From positions 62,001 through 126,000 of the forward strand of contig NC_014819.1 of the NCBI RefSeq assembly GCF_000175215.2: a stretch of 64,000 nt of DNA. The letters run 5' to 3'. The notes beneath the pieces are model-generated. The model did not search any database and was not told the DNA's origin. It saw only the letters and a list, made by a program, of their open reading frames with translations. This DNA is from Asticcacaulis excentricus CB 48. Its GTDB lineage: Bacteria; Pseudomonadota; Alphaproteobacteria; Caulobacterales; Caulobacteraceae. The translations under genes were made by a program, and so were the position numbers. Below, one piece after another: positions 1 to 7,479 of the stretch (position 1 is the first letter of the stretch; every line of letters begins with the position of its first letter).

Positions 1-124
1 TAATCTCGGTGATGAGGACACGACCCAGATGCTCCACTTCCCCATAAGACGGAAAGGGGCGCGGATCGGAAGTTTGCGAGACGATGAAGTCGTAGGACGG
101 GGTGTCAGCGGCGAAAAGAGACAT
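1..124 (-). CDS. N-terminal fragment of an unidentified protein, cut by the left edge
   Basis: The reverse strand reads in frame from an ATG at 124 to the edge, giving about 41 residues that begin MSLFAADTPSYDFIVSQ. An AAGGA ribosome-binding site stands about 9 bases upstream of the ATG, which supports both start and strand. I do not recognise the family. It is the last gene seen in a leftward series (Toprim, ParB, strawberry-notch, ArdC), although a broken catB and about 460 non-coding bases separate it from them. The rest of the gene is outside the window, so no function is proposed. Confidence 0.55.
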   Translation of the reverse strand, partial: MSLFAADTPSYDFIVSQTSDPRPFPSYGEVEHLGRVLITEI

Positions 125-588
125 GAGCGTGATCCTTAAAGGTCGAATGAAGGAAACCGATTGACGGTGAGGCCAATGCGATCTGGCCCCTGAACCCGAC
201 CGTCCGCCGCCAGGGGCGCGCACAAGGGGTCGCCGCAGGCGACAAGCGAAGCGCCTGCCCCTTGTGCGATTGAGCCACGAAGCGGTGGCAGGGCTTCAGA
301 GATAAGAGCCAGATCGGAGAGCGAACCTAAGACCCTCCGGTTTCCTCGACCCGGACACGCGGGCGAGACGCTAAACCTCGTTTGACTCAGAGATGAAACC
401 AGCGCTCCGCCTCGGCTTCGGCAGGTGAAGTCTTGGTCGACGGCACCGTTCAGCGCCGCACACCTGTACGCGTGGCAAGGACCGCGCTGTATGACGGCCG
501 TGGCCTGCCGAACGCAAAAGCTGGACCCGACATCACGACCGCACGCTATCGATAGGTGGGATGTCGGGACACTCCACGCTCGCACATG
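125..588. other. Non-coding stretch with two strong inverted repeats
   Basis: No convincing gene is seen between the truncated leftward gene and the catB remnant. A 149-codon open frame here has low-complexity, shadow-like composition. Two hairpins stand out. One at 219-268 has 11-base arms plus a second inner 6-base stem. One at 526-534/560-568 has perfect 9-base arms (CCCGACATC/GATGTCGGG). The first lies in the likely leader of the gene at 1-124. Confidence 0.5.
219..268. repeat. Long nested hairpin
   Basis: Outer arms CGCACAAGGGG (219-229) and CCCCTTGTGCG (258-268) are perfect complements. An inner stem CAGGCG (236-241)/CGCCTG (252-257) adds a second helix with a 10-base loop. There is no T-run on either side, so it does not look like a Rho-independent terminator. 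It precedes the leftward gene at 1-124 by about 95 bases and could be a leader structure or the end of a lost mobile element. Confidence 0.5.
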
Positions 589-1212
589 TCACCCCGGTCG
601 GAGGCGATCCTGCCAATGCCGATAGAGCGCCTGAACATCCCCACTGGTCACAAGTGCCATAACGGGCTGCAGGTCCGCTTCCGGCAGTCCAACGATTTCA
701 GTTCGAGCCGCATGGCCACGGCCTCATCATCGAAGCGCTGGCCGATGCGCTTGGCGAGATTGCCTCCGACAATCATATAGGGCTCCACATTGCGGGGCAC
801 GACAAAGCGGGTTCCGATGATCGCCCCTTCAACGACACACGCATGGCATGATGATGGCCTCCGACCCGATCCATACGTCGTTGCCGATTACGGTGTCTCC
901 GGCGGGCAGATATCCGTTGGCCGCACCTGTGAAGGTCCGGACGTTCCGCATCCAGAAGAACGGAAAGGTGCTGATCCAGTCATGCCGATGGCCCTGATTG
1001 CCCGCCATGATGAAGGCGGCACCGGACCCGATGGAACAGAAGCTGCCGATACGCAGCTTGTCCGCATGCTCATCTGGCAGCAGAAGGCGGGCACAGTCGT
1101 CGAAACCGTGTCCGTGACAGTAGCCGGAATAGCGACCGACGATGATTTTGGGGTGGGTCACCTGTTTATCGAGGGTGATGCCCTTGAACGGCCTCTCGAA
1201 AACCCTGGCCAT
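589..1212 (-). pseudogene. catB: Broken catB-type chloramphenicol acetyltransferase
   Basis: From the ATG at 1212 the frame reads as the xenobiotic acetyltransferase family: FKGITLDKQV, FDDCARLLLPDE, then the very conserved IGSFCSIGSGAAFIMAGNQGH block and NDVWIGSEAIIMP. After about 127 residues it shifts frame and meets a stop near 829. Homology resumes in another frame (NVEPYMIVGGN, RFDDEAVAM, about 790-690) and again in a third (VMALVTSGDVQALYRHWQD) to a stop at 589. The whole span corresponds to about 208 codons, close to the usual CatB length. At least two frameshifts and a lost segment after IIMP (the left-handed beta-helix end) make it a decayed resistance gene, not an active one. Confidence 0.85.
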
Positions 1213-1572
1213 GATGATATCTCTCTGCATGAGGGATCGACGCGCTTTGGACACGCGGATGCACGGTGAGACACGACGGCATCTCACCTGCCCCATATGC
1301 CGGTGGCACCGGGGCTGGATGCAGGGCGTATGCGAGGCTTCAACCATGCCCTACCCTACAGGCTGACGGAGGTAACGACGCAATCCTGCCGGCCGTTGAT
1401 CCATTGAAGCGAGCGCGAGCGCTATCCGAGACCAGTGATTGGCGTCGCCGCCGGATATTGCGGCTACGGGGCGTCCCGACTCCCCGCCTTACACACCGGT
1501 TCGCCGCGGTGGGTTCTGGCATAAACCGAGCTGTCCGGGCGGCCGCGCGACGCGACCGACACCCCAGGGGAT
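1213..1572. other. Intergenic stretch without a recognised feature
   Basis: About 360 GC-rich bases lie between the catB remnant and the small leftward gene at 1573-1941. Short open frames on both strands have arginine- and proline-rich shadow composition and no start-site support. I see no repeat, RNA gene or clear promoter here. Confidence 0.4.
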
Positions 1573-1941
1573 TCAGCCCTTTGCGGCCACATGCATCGCC
1601 AGCCAGGCTTGCTTGCCCTCACTCAGCCAGTCGCTGCGGCGCTGCCGGAAAATCTCTGCGGCATTGCGGGTGGCGTCGTTTTTCAGGCTGAAGACGAAGC
1701 CGGAATTGAGCCCTGCGTGTTCGCGGGCGTCGGCGATGCGCGATAGAAACTTCTCCGGGATTACCCCGCGACGGGGTTCGATGAACTCTACCGAGTGAGC
1801 GACTTCGCCTGAGTCACTATATACGATGAGGCTAAAAATCTGATTGAATTCCAGCGTCTTCGTCACGTCGCGAAGATACCAGCTGACCCCTTCGGTATCG
1901 CGCGTGTACTTTATCCACTCTCGAAGTTTAGCGAGGTCCAT
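1573..1941 (-). CDS. Hypothetical 122-residue protein
   Basis: I do not recognise the family. The protein is soluble, begins MDLAKLREWIKYTRDTEG, and has balanced composition with hydrophobic and charged residues alternating as in a folded domain. There is no signal peptide or membrane segment. No strong ribosome-binding site is visible before the ATG at 1941. It lies downstream of ArdC on the same strand, separated by an intergenic hairpin at 2083-2105, so it may be independently transcribed. Plasmid accessory protein of unknown role. Confidence 0.55.
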   Translation of the reverse strand: MDLAKLREWIKYTRDTEGVSWYLRDVTKTLEFNQIFSLIVYSDSGEVAHSVEFIEPRRGVIPEKFLSRIADAREHAGLNSGFVFSLKNDATRNAAEIFRQRRSDWLSEGKQAWLAMHVAAKG

Positions 1942-2082
1942 TGAGGATGATTTCTAAAAAAAATGGGCGTCGGACACAGATTCACTTACTCGGACGGAAT
2001 CACCGCCCGAGCCGAACAGCGCGCTGCGTTTCTAGTATAGACCCCTAACCTTGGGAATTAGCATTTTGCCACAGCGCGACAA

Positions 2083-2105
2083 ATCCCCATGCAACGCATG
2101 GGGAT
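2083..2105 (-). terminator. Hairpin downstream of ardC
   Basis: ATCCCCATGC (2083-2092) and GCATGGGGAT (2096-2105) form a perfect 10-base stem with a 3-base loop. It starts 33 bases after the ardC stop codon. In the leftward direction only a short TTTGT follows, so termination may be weak; it could instead stabilise the message end. Confidence 0.5.
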
Positions 2106-2137
2106 CATAACAAAAGTCGCCTCAACCGAAACGCCTT

Positions 2138-3037
2138 TTACGCGGCCACGGGCAAGGGCTGCGCGGTGCGCTGGCTCTGCGCGAAGAGAAAGTCTACTGC
2201 ACGTGAGGCCTGGCCGCTGGCCTTGATGAGTTCACCGGGGTGATCTTTGAGTAGACGCACCCACGACTGAAGATAGCCCGCATGATTGTCGAAAAGCTTC
2301 TCTTCGACCGGCAGGCCGATCAATAGCCCCAGCTGCAAGGCGCCCAACTCGGCCACAAGTTCTTCCCGTGCCCGGCAATCATGATAGCGATAGGTCTCAA
2401 GTTTTCGATCCAGCCGATTCTTCGCGCCTGTCCAGTGGACCAGTTCGTGTCCGAGGGTGGCATTGTATCGGTCCAAATCTTCGAACTGTGCCGGATTTGG
2501 CATAACAATCTGGTCGTTTTCCGGATTGTAGAACGCCATGTCCCCCTTGTGGATCAGTTTGAATTCGATGCTACGGAAGAAGGCATTGACCGCGTCGGGA
2601 TCGACCGCCTTCGCCTCAGAGACCAGATAGCAGTCGTCGGGAAGGCCTTCGATCTGCTCGGCGTTGAAGCAGACATAGCTTTTGAGAAAACGCAGGATCT
2701 TCGGATCGTCGCCATCGGCCTGGTCGACGGCGGTCTGTTTGTACAGAATGGCCGGACACCCCTTCTCGCCCTTGCGGACATGACCGCCCAGATCCTTTGC
2801 CTGGTTGAAGGTGTAGAACCGGGGATTGGACCAGCCATGCATGGCCATTTGCATGGCCAGAATCCATAGATTGGTTCCGGAAAAGGTTTGCCCGTCTGCC
2901 CGGGTGGGCAATTGGGGCGTAGCCTGGTTCTTCCACGGTCGGCGCCAGGGCAGTTCGCCCTGATCCATACGGTTGATGAGTTCGGCGAGCAGGGTATCGA
3001 GGGCGTTAGGCTTCATCTGGAAATCTACTTCATTCAC
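2138..3037 (-). CDS. ardC: ArdC-family antirestriction protein with zincin-like metallopeptidase domain
   Basis: The 299-residue protein has an N-terminal ssDNA-binding-like (DUF1738) region (TRADGQTFSGTNLWILAMQM, GGHVRKGEKGCPAILYKQ, about residues 44-101). A C-terminal zincin-like domain follows, with the zinc motif HELVH at 197-201 and a downstream AREELVAELGALQ helix that can supply the third ligand. ArdC proteins protect incoming plasmid DNA from host restriction during conjugation. The ATG at 3037 is preceded closely by GGGAGGTGA. It follows the strawberry-notch gene on the same strand after an 80-base gap. Its place among plasmid establishment genes fits an anti-restriction role. Confidence 0.9.
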   Translation of the reverse strand: MNEVDFQMKPNALDTLLAELINRMDQGELPWRRPWKNQATPQLPTRADGQTFSGTNLWILAMQMAMHGWSNPRFYTFNQAKDLGGHVRKGEKGCPAILYKQTAVDQADGDDPKILRFLKSYVCFNAEQIEGLPDDCYLVSEAKAVDPDAVNAFFRSIEFKLIHKGDMAFYNPENDQIVMPNPAQFEDLDRYNATLGHELVHWTGAKNRLDRKLETYRYHDCRAREELVAELGALQLGLLIGLPVEEKLFDNHAGYLQSWVRLLKDHPGELIKASGQASRAVDFLFAQSQRTAQPLPVAA

Positions 3038-3116
3038 CTCCCCGTGGAGGCTCGCCTTCGATGTCCCTTTCCTTCCTCCTTCCCTGTGCCCGCCGCACTC
3101 ACCGCCGGTACAACAA

Positions 3117-6100
3117 TCACATGGCGACGTCGGTGACCGGGTATTTCTCGATGATCCGGGTCAGTACGTCGTCATTGGCCGGAACGAAGACGCGCGGCAC
3201 ACCGTGCAGAAGCTCGATGACGCAACCGAGGGACCGCAAGGTGGGGAATTCGGCGCGATTGCCAGCAACCTCCAGACGCTTTTCGCCCATGAACCGGACG
3301 GATTTGAGCAATAACCCGGGCGACAGGGACAGCGAAGCGCGTTCGTCCATAACCAGCTCGCGACAGCGGTGCGCGGTATTGGGCATGGATCGGGAGACGT
3401 CGTGGCCGAGCACCCGCAGGAATGCCAGCCCCTCCCCCTCATTGAGAATTCGCCCAAGCCAGCGCTCCCCTGAAGGCGACTTCAGTCGCTTGACGCGCGT
3501 ATGCCCCTTCGACAGGTGCTTCCAGACGGGCAGGAGCAGACCGGAGACGAGATAGAGACGGTTGGTGTCCCACGGATCGAGCCCCGCATGTTCGGCGGCC
3601 CAGAGGCCCTCCCAGGCGGAAAGCTCGGTCTCCTGCCAGCTCGACTCTTCGTAAATCGATAGCGCCACCAATGAGCGCGATCCGTCGGGACGATAGATAC
3701 GGACAGCCGGCACCAGTTGATCCTTGTCATCAGTCGTGGTGAGACCCGTCACGAGAAGCCCAGTCCGATTAGACTTGGCGTTGGTGATGGGACTGGCACG
3801 ACGCAGATTGTCGCGCATGACCCGACGGGCATAGTCGAGGTCGTAAAGGTCCCGCCGGTGGCGTACTTTGAACTCGATCATCTGTGTCTCGGCACCGGTC
3901 TCATCGACCCGCACCACGCGACTATCGATCAGCTCCAGTTCGTCGGCAACCAGGTCTTCAACCCCGTTGTCGATCGTGCCGGCCGCGTCGGCTTTTTCGA
4001 TGATGCCTCGCAGGCGTGACTCGAACGCTTCGAACAGGGCGTTCTGGTCATCAATGCGTTGGGCCAGCAGGCGATTGAGGAAGGTTGAAATGGGCGGCAG
4101 GTCTTCGGCAGACTTGATGACCCCTTCCCCGTCGCGGAGTTGAAGTGCTGTCTTGTCCTCGAATTCGGCAAGCGACATGCATTCGATTTGCCCCATATCC
4201 ATGGCCTGAAAGAAGGAGACCAGAGCCCGACGCGCGAAGGCGTTTTCCAGACTATCCTCGGCCTTGAACATGCCGTTGGACGTCGACCGGCGTTCACCCT
4301 TTGACAGGGCACCCAGACTGTCGAGACGGCGCGCGATGGTGCTGAGGAACCGCTTCTCGCCCTTGATGTCGGTCGTCACCGGGCGGAAGATCGGGGCGTG
4401 GAGCTGGTTGGTCCTATGCGTCCGGCCGATGCCCTGGATGGCGACGTCAGCGCGCCAGCCGGGTTCAGCCAGATATTGGCAGCGACGACGCGTGTTCGCG
4501 AACCTCCGGTCGGCATGATAGCTGCGGCCGGTACCTCCCGCCGCTGTGAAGCACAGGATCAGTTTTTCGCCATTGTTGAACGCATCGGTTTCGGCCTTGT
4601 TGGCGGTTGCACCGCGGCGCTCCAGTACCTGCTTGCCGTTCTTCATCACCACGCGTCGGGAGCGCCCGGTGACCTCTGCGACCTTCTCAGGTCCGAAGTG
4701 GTGCAGAATAGCGTCCAGAGCGCCCGGCACGGCGGGCAATAGAGCCAGCGACAACAGGGCGTCCTCGCGCAAGGCCAGCGCCTCCTGCGACACGATCGCC
4801 CTCCCCTGCGCGTCCAGAAGCGGCTTTACGGTCTTATTGCCGTTTTCGTCCTCGGCTTCCTGCATGGCATGCACGGGGAAAGCATTCGACAGATATTCCG
4901 TCACGAAGTCGCGCGGCGTGAGGTCGATATTCAGGTCGTTCCAGTCGGCGGGCGACACCTCGTTCAGCCGGCGTTCCATCGAGGCTTCGTTGGTGGAAAT
5001 CAACTGAACGACGCAGCAGTGGCCGGTCTCGATCTGTTTTTCCATATCCCGGATGATCGTGGGCGCTTTCAGGCCGCACAGCAGCGCGTTGAAGAAGCGC
5101 TGGCTGGTCGATGCGAAGGCGGATTTGGCGGCGGCCTTGTGCTGGCCGGAATTGGTGCCTTCTGCACCCACAATGTTTGTGGCTTCCAGTGCCTTGTCCA
5201 GATTGCGATGGATCATCTGGAAACCGGCCGCCCACGCATCCCAGATGGCGACGTCCTGCTCGGTCAGCACATGGCGTAGCGGATCAATCTCGATCCCCTC
5301 GAAGCTGATCATGCGCGCCAGATAAAGGCCTTTGGCCTTCAGTTCGCGCGCCACAAGCTCCATAAAGGCAATGCCCCCTTCATCGGCGGCCTTCATGAAA
5401 TCCTCCCGTGTGAGGAAGGGGGCTTGCACGCTGCCCCAAAGACCCAGTCGGGGCGCGTATGAGAGATTGGCGGGCTCGGTGGCCCCCGTCGCGGAGACGT
5501 AAAGGACGCGGGCATTCGGTACCCGATATTGCAACAGAAGGCCTGCCAGACCCTGCTGGGAAGCCTTTTTCACCCCCCGAGTGCCCTTGCCAGAGGCGGC
5601 GTTGGCCATCTCGTGGCTCTCATCGAAGACGAGCGCACCTTCGAAATCACTGCCGAGCCAATCGACCACCTGATCGAGACGCGACGTCTTGCCGTTGCGC
5701 GCGGCCTGCCGGAGCGTGGCGTAGGTTGTAAACAGGATGCCCCGATCCATACGGATGGGCGTGCCGAACTTATAGGTCGAGAGGCCGACGATATCATTGG
5801 CATCGCCGCCCACGGAGATCCAGTCGCGACGCGCATCTTCGATAAGCGTATCGTTCTTCGATACCCAGATGGCCTTCGTTCGCCCCTGTGCCATGTTCTC
5901 GGCGATAACGGCAGAGACCGACGTGCCCTTCCCTACACCGGTGCCATCACCCAGGAAGAAGCCCTGGCGCAATCTGAACCCGTTTTCATCGTCCTCCTTC
6001 ACCGACGAGAAGCCCTGAGCGTCCTCATCGAGCTTCCAGCGCCCCGGAAGCACCTTCGAATGCGCCTGGCCCGCGTAGATGACCACTTCAAGCTGGGCTT

Positions 6101-7346
6101 CGGAGATGTGGCTGGCGACGGATGCGGCGGGCAGGCGCGGGACGTAGGTGACCTCAGGCGCCGGCGTCGTGGCCATGGCGGACGACTCGACGAGGGTCGC
6201 CGGGTGTGGGCGCTCGCGATCCGGAACAAACCGTGACACCTGATAGGCTGAATAGAGGCCCACGTCGCGCGTCTGGCCAGACCAGGCCTTAGGCGTGTAG
6301 CTGAGGTCGCCAACTGATGACAGCAAGCGCAAACGTCCGGAAGCCAGAGGTCGAACCGACGGGGCATCAGTGACCGCCGGAGCCACCGTCCGGAAAAGGC
6401 GGGGCCTGGCGTTGGCGCGTGGCGCGACGCCTTGCGCGGCGCGGACGGCGTCATCCAGCGTTTCGCACACAACCAAATCCGGTAGTCCGGCGCCACCTGT
6501 CGCCCGATCGATCACGATCAGGCCGGTATCAACCGAGGTACCGTGTTTGTAGAAGGCGTTTGCGGGCAGCATGATGAGACTGACGACTTGAAAGTCGGCA
6601 GCCAGTCGCTTCAGCTCGGGGCTGACGAAATAGCCCGCCGGGACGATGGCGGCGACCCGACCGTTGTCAGCAAGGGCAGCGACGGCGGCCCGGAGGTGGT
6701 CGTCGAGACCGGTGAACGGCGGGTTCATCACCACGGCGTCAAAGCTGCCAGAGGTCGAAATTCGATCCTTCAACTGGCGCGCATCGAAGGCGGAATGACC
6801 GGCCTGAGGAAACAGGCCTTTCAACGTCCCGTGGCGGGTCGGGGCGAGTTCATTGAGATGAAGCTTCCCGCCCGCGGCCTCGGCTATGACCGCCAGCATG
6901 CCGTTGCCGGCCGATGGCTCCAGAACCTGATCGCCCGGCCGGATTTGCGCGGCCAGAACCGCAAGGGCCGCAATTTCCAGTGGCGTCGAAAACTGGTCGA
7001 GTTCCACCTGCTCTTCTGAGCGGCGGCTATGGGTCATACCCAGTTCGGCGTACGACGCCAGCAGACGTACAGTTTCCATCGGAGCGTCTTCCAGCCGCCC
7101 TATCTGGCTACTGATGCGCCGTGCGTTGATGACCTGAGCCACTTCGATGGCCTCATAGGCCTGTTTCCATGTCCAGTGGCCATCGGCGTCGGAGCCGCCA
7201 AAGGCAAACGCCATGATGTCGCGCATCAGACCGGCCTCAATCTTGCGCCCACGGGTGAGCGACGGAAACACCGATCGGCCAGCGCCGAGGATGGCGGTCG
7301 CTTCGTCGAGGGGTTTGGGTGCAGCGGTAAAGAGGGACAGGTTCAT
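3117..7346 (-). CDS. Giant methyltransferase / strawberry-notch-like helicase protein
   Basis: About 1409 residues from the ATG at 7346, which has AAGGA about 8 bases upstream; a longer start at 7379 lacks such a site. The N-terminal third is an N6-adenine-type methyltransferase fold, with LEPSAGNGMLA near residue 147 and the catalytic NPPF at 208-211. The middle is a strawberry-notch superfamily 2 NTPase with Walker A GDGTGVGKG (Lys473) and DESH box 575-578. A motif-VI-like QGIGRTHR follows in the C-terminal half, in a helicase-C-like domain. Such fusions are common on large proteobacterial plasmids, often near ArdC, and are suspected to act in establishment or anti-defence. The actual substrate is not known. 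It is the longest gene in the window and looks intact. Confidence 0.85.
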   Translation of the reverse strand: MNLSLFTAAPKPLDEATAILGAGRSVFPSLTRGRKIEAGLMRDIMAFAFGGSDADGHWTWKQAYEAIEVAQVINARRISSQIGRLEDAPMETVRLLASYAELGMTHSRRSEEQVELDQFSTPLEIAALAVLAAQIRPGDQVLEPSAGNGMLAVIAEAAGGKLHLNELAPTRHGTLKGLFPQAGHSAFDARQLKDRISTSGSFDAVVMNPPFTGLDDHLRAAVAALADNGRVAAIVPAGYFVSPELKRLAADFQVVSLIMLPANAFYKHGTSVDTGLIVIDRATGGAGLPDLVVCETLDDAVRAAQGVAPRANARPRLFRTVAPAVTDAPSVRPLASGRLRLLSSVGDLSYTPKAWSGQTRDVGLYSAYQVSRFVPDRERPHPATLVESSAMATTPAPEVTYVPRLPAASVASHISEAQLEVVIYAGQAHSKVLPGRWKLDEDAQGFSSVKEDDENGFRLRQGFFLGDGTGVGKGTSVSAVIAENMAQGRTKAIWVSKNDTLIEDARRDWISVGGDANDIVGLSTYKFGTPIRMDRGILFTTYATLRQAARNGKTSRLDQVVDWLGSDFEGALVFDESHEMANAASGKGTRGVKKASQQGLAGLLLQYRVPNARVLYVSATGATEPANLSYAPRLGLWGSVQAPFLTREDFMKAADEGGIAFMELVARELKAKGLYLARMISFEGIEIDPLRHVLTEQDVAIWDAWAAGFQMIHRNLDKALEATNIVGAEGTNSGQHKAAAKSAFASTSQRFFNALLCGLKAPTIIRDMEKQIETGHCCVVQLISTNEASMERRLNEVSPADWNDLNIDLTPRDFVTEYLSNAFPVHAMQEAEDENGNKTVKPLLDAQGRAIVSQEALALREDALLSLALLPAVPGALDAILHHFGPEKVAEVTGRSRRVVMKNGKQVLERRGATANKAETDAFNNGEKLILCFTAAGGTGRSYHADRRFANTRRRCQYLAEPGWRADVAIQGIGRTHRTNQLHAPIFRPVTTDIKGEKRFLSTIARRLDSLGALSKGERRSTSNGMFKAEDSLENAFARRALVSFFQAMDMGQIECMSLAEFEDKTALQLRDGEGVIKSAEDLPPISTFLNRLLAQRIDDQNALFEAFESRLRGIIEKADAAGTIDNGVEDLVADELELIDSRVVRVDETGAETQMIEFKVRHRRDLYDLDYARRVMRDNLRRASPITNAKSNRTGLLVTGLTTTDDKDQLVPAVRIYRPDGSRSLVALSIYEESSWQETELSAWEGLWAAEHAGLDPWDTNRLYLVSGLLLPVWKHLSKGHTRVKRLKSPSGERWLGRILNEGEGLAFLRVLGHDVSRSMPNTAHRCRELVMDERASLSLSPGLLLKSVRFMGEKRLEVAGNRAEFPTLRSLGCVIELLHGVPRVFVPANDDVLTRIIEKYPVTDVAM

Positions 7347-7453
7347 CGGGCAGTTCCTTGTTTTGACGTGCCCGGTCATCGGGCATCTGCCCTCCCCGTC
7401 CCTTCCCTTCTTCTTTTACCCGTGGCGGCCGCTGGCGCCGAACGGCTCCAATG

Positions 7454-7475
7454 AAAAAGGCCCCCTGACGGGGCC
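7454..7475 (-). terminator. Rho-independent terminator of the parB-like gene
   Basis: Read leftwards, a GGCCCC/GGGGCC stem (70-75 pairing with 59-64 of the 7400s) is followed at once by TTTTTC. It sits 5 bases after the stop codon at 7480. It separates the Toprim/ParB transcript from the strawberry-notch gene. Confidence 0.8.
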
Positions 7476-7479
7476 TCCC

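Noticed and set aside
136..585. 149-codon leftward open frame
   Set aside because: Cys/Arg/Gly-rich shadow composition, no ribosome-binding site, and it overlaps two strong hairpins. Not listed as a gene.
400..600. Integron attC site after catB
   Set aside because: catB is often an integron cassette, but the inverted repeat at 526-568 lacks the RYYYAAC/GTTRRRY ends of attC.
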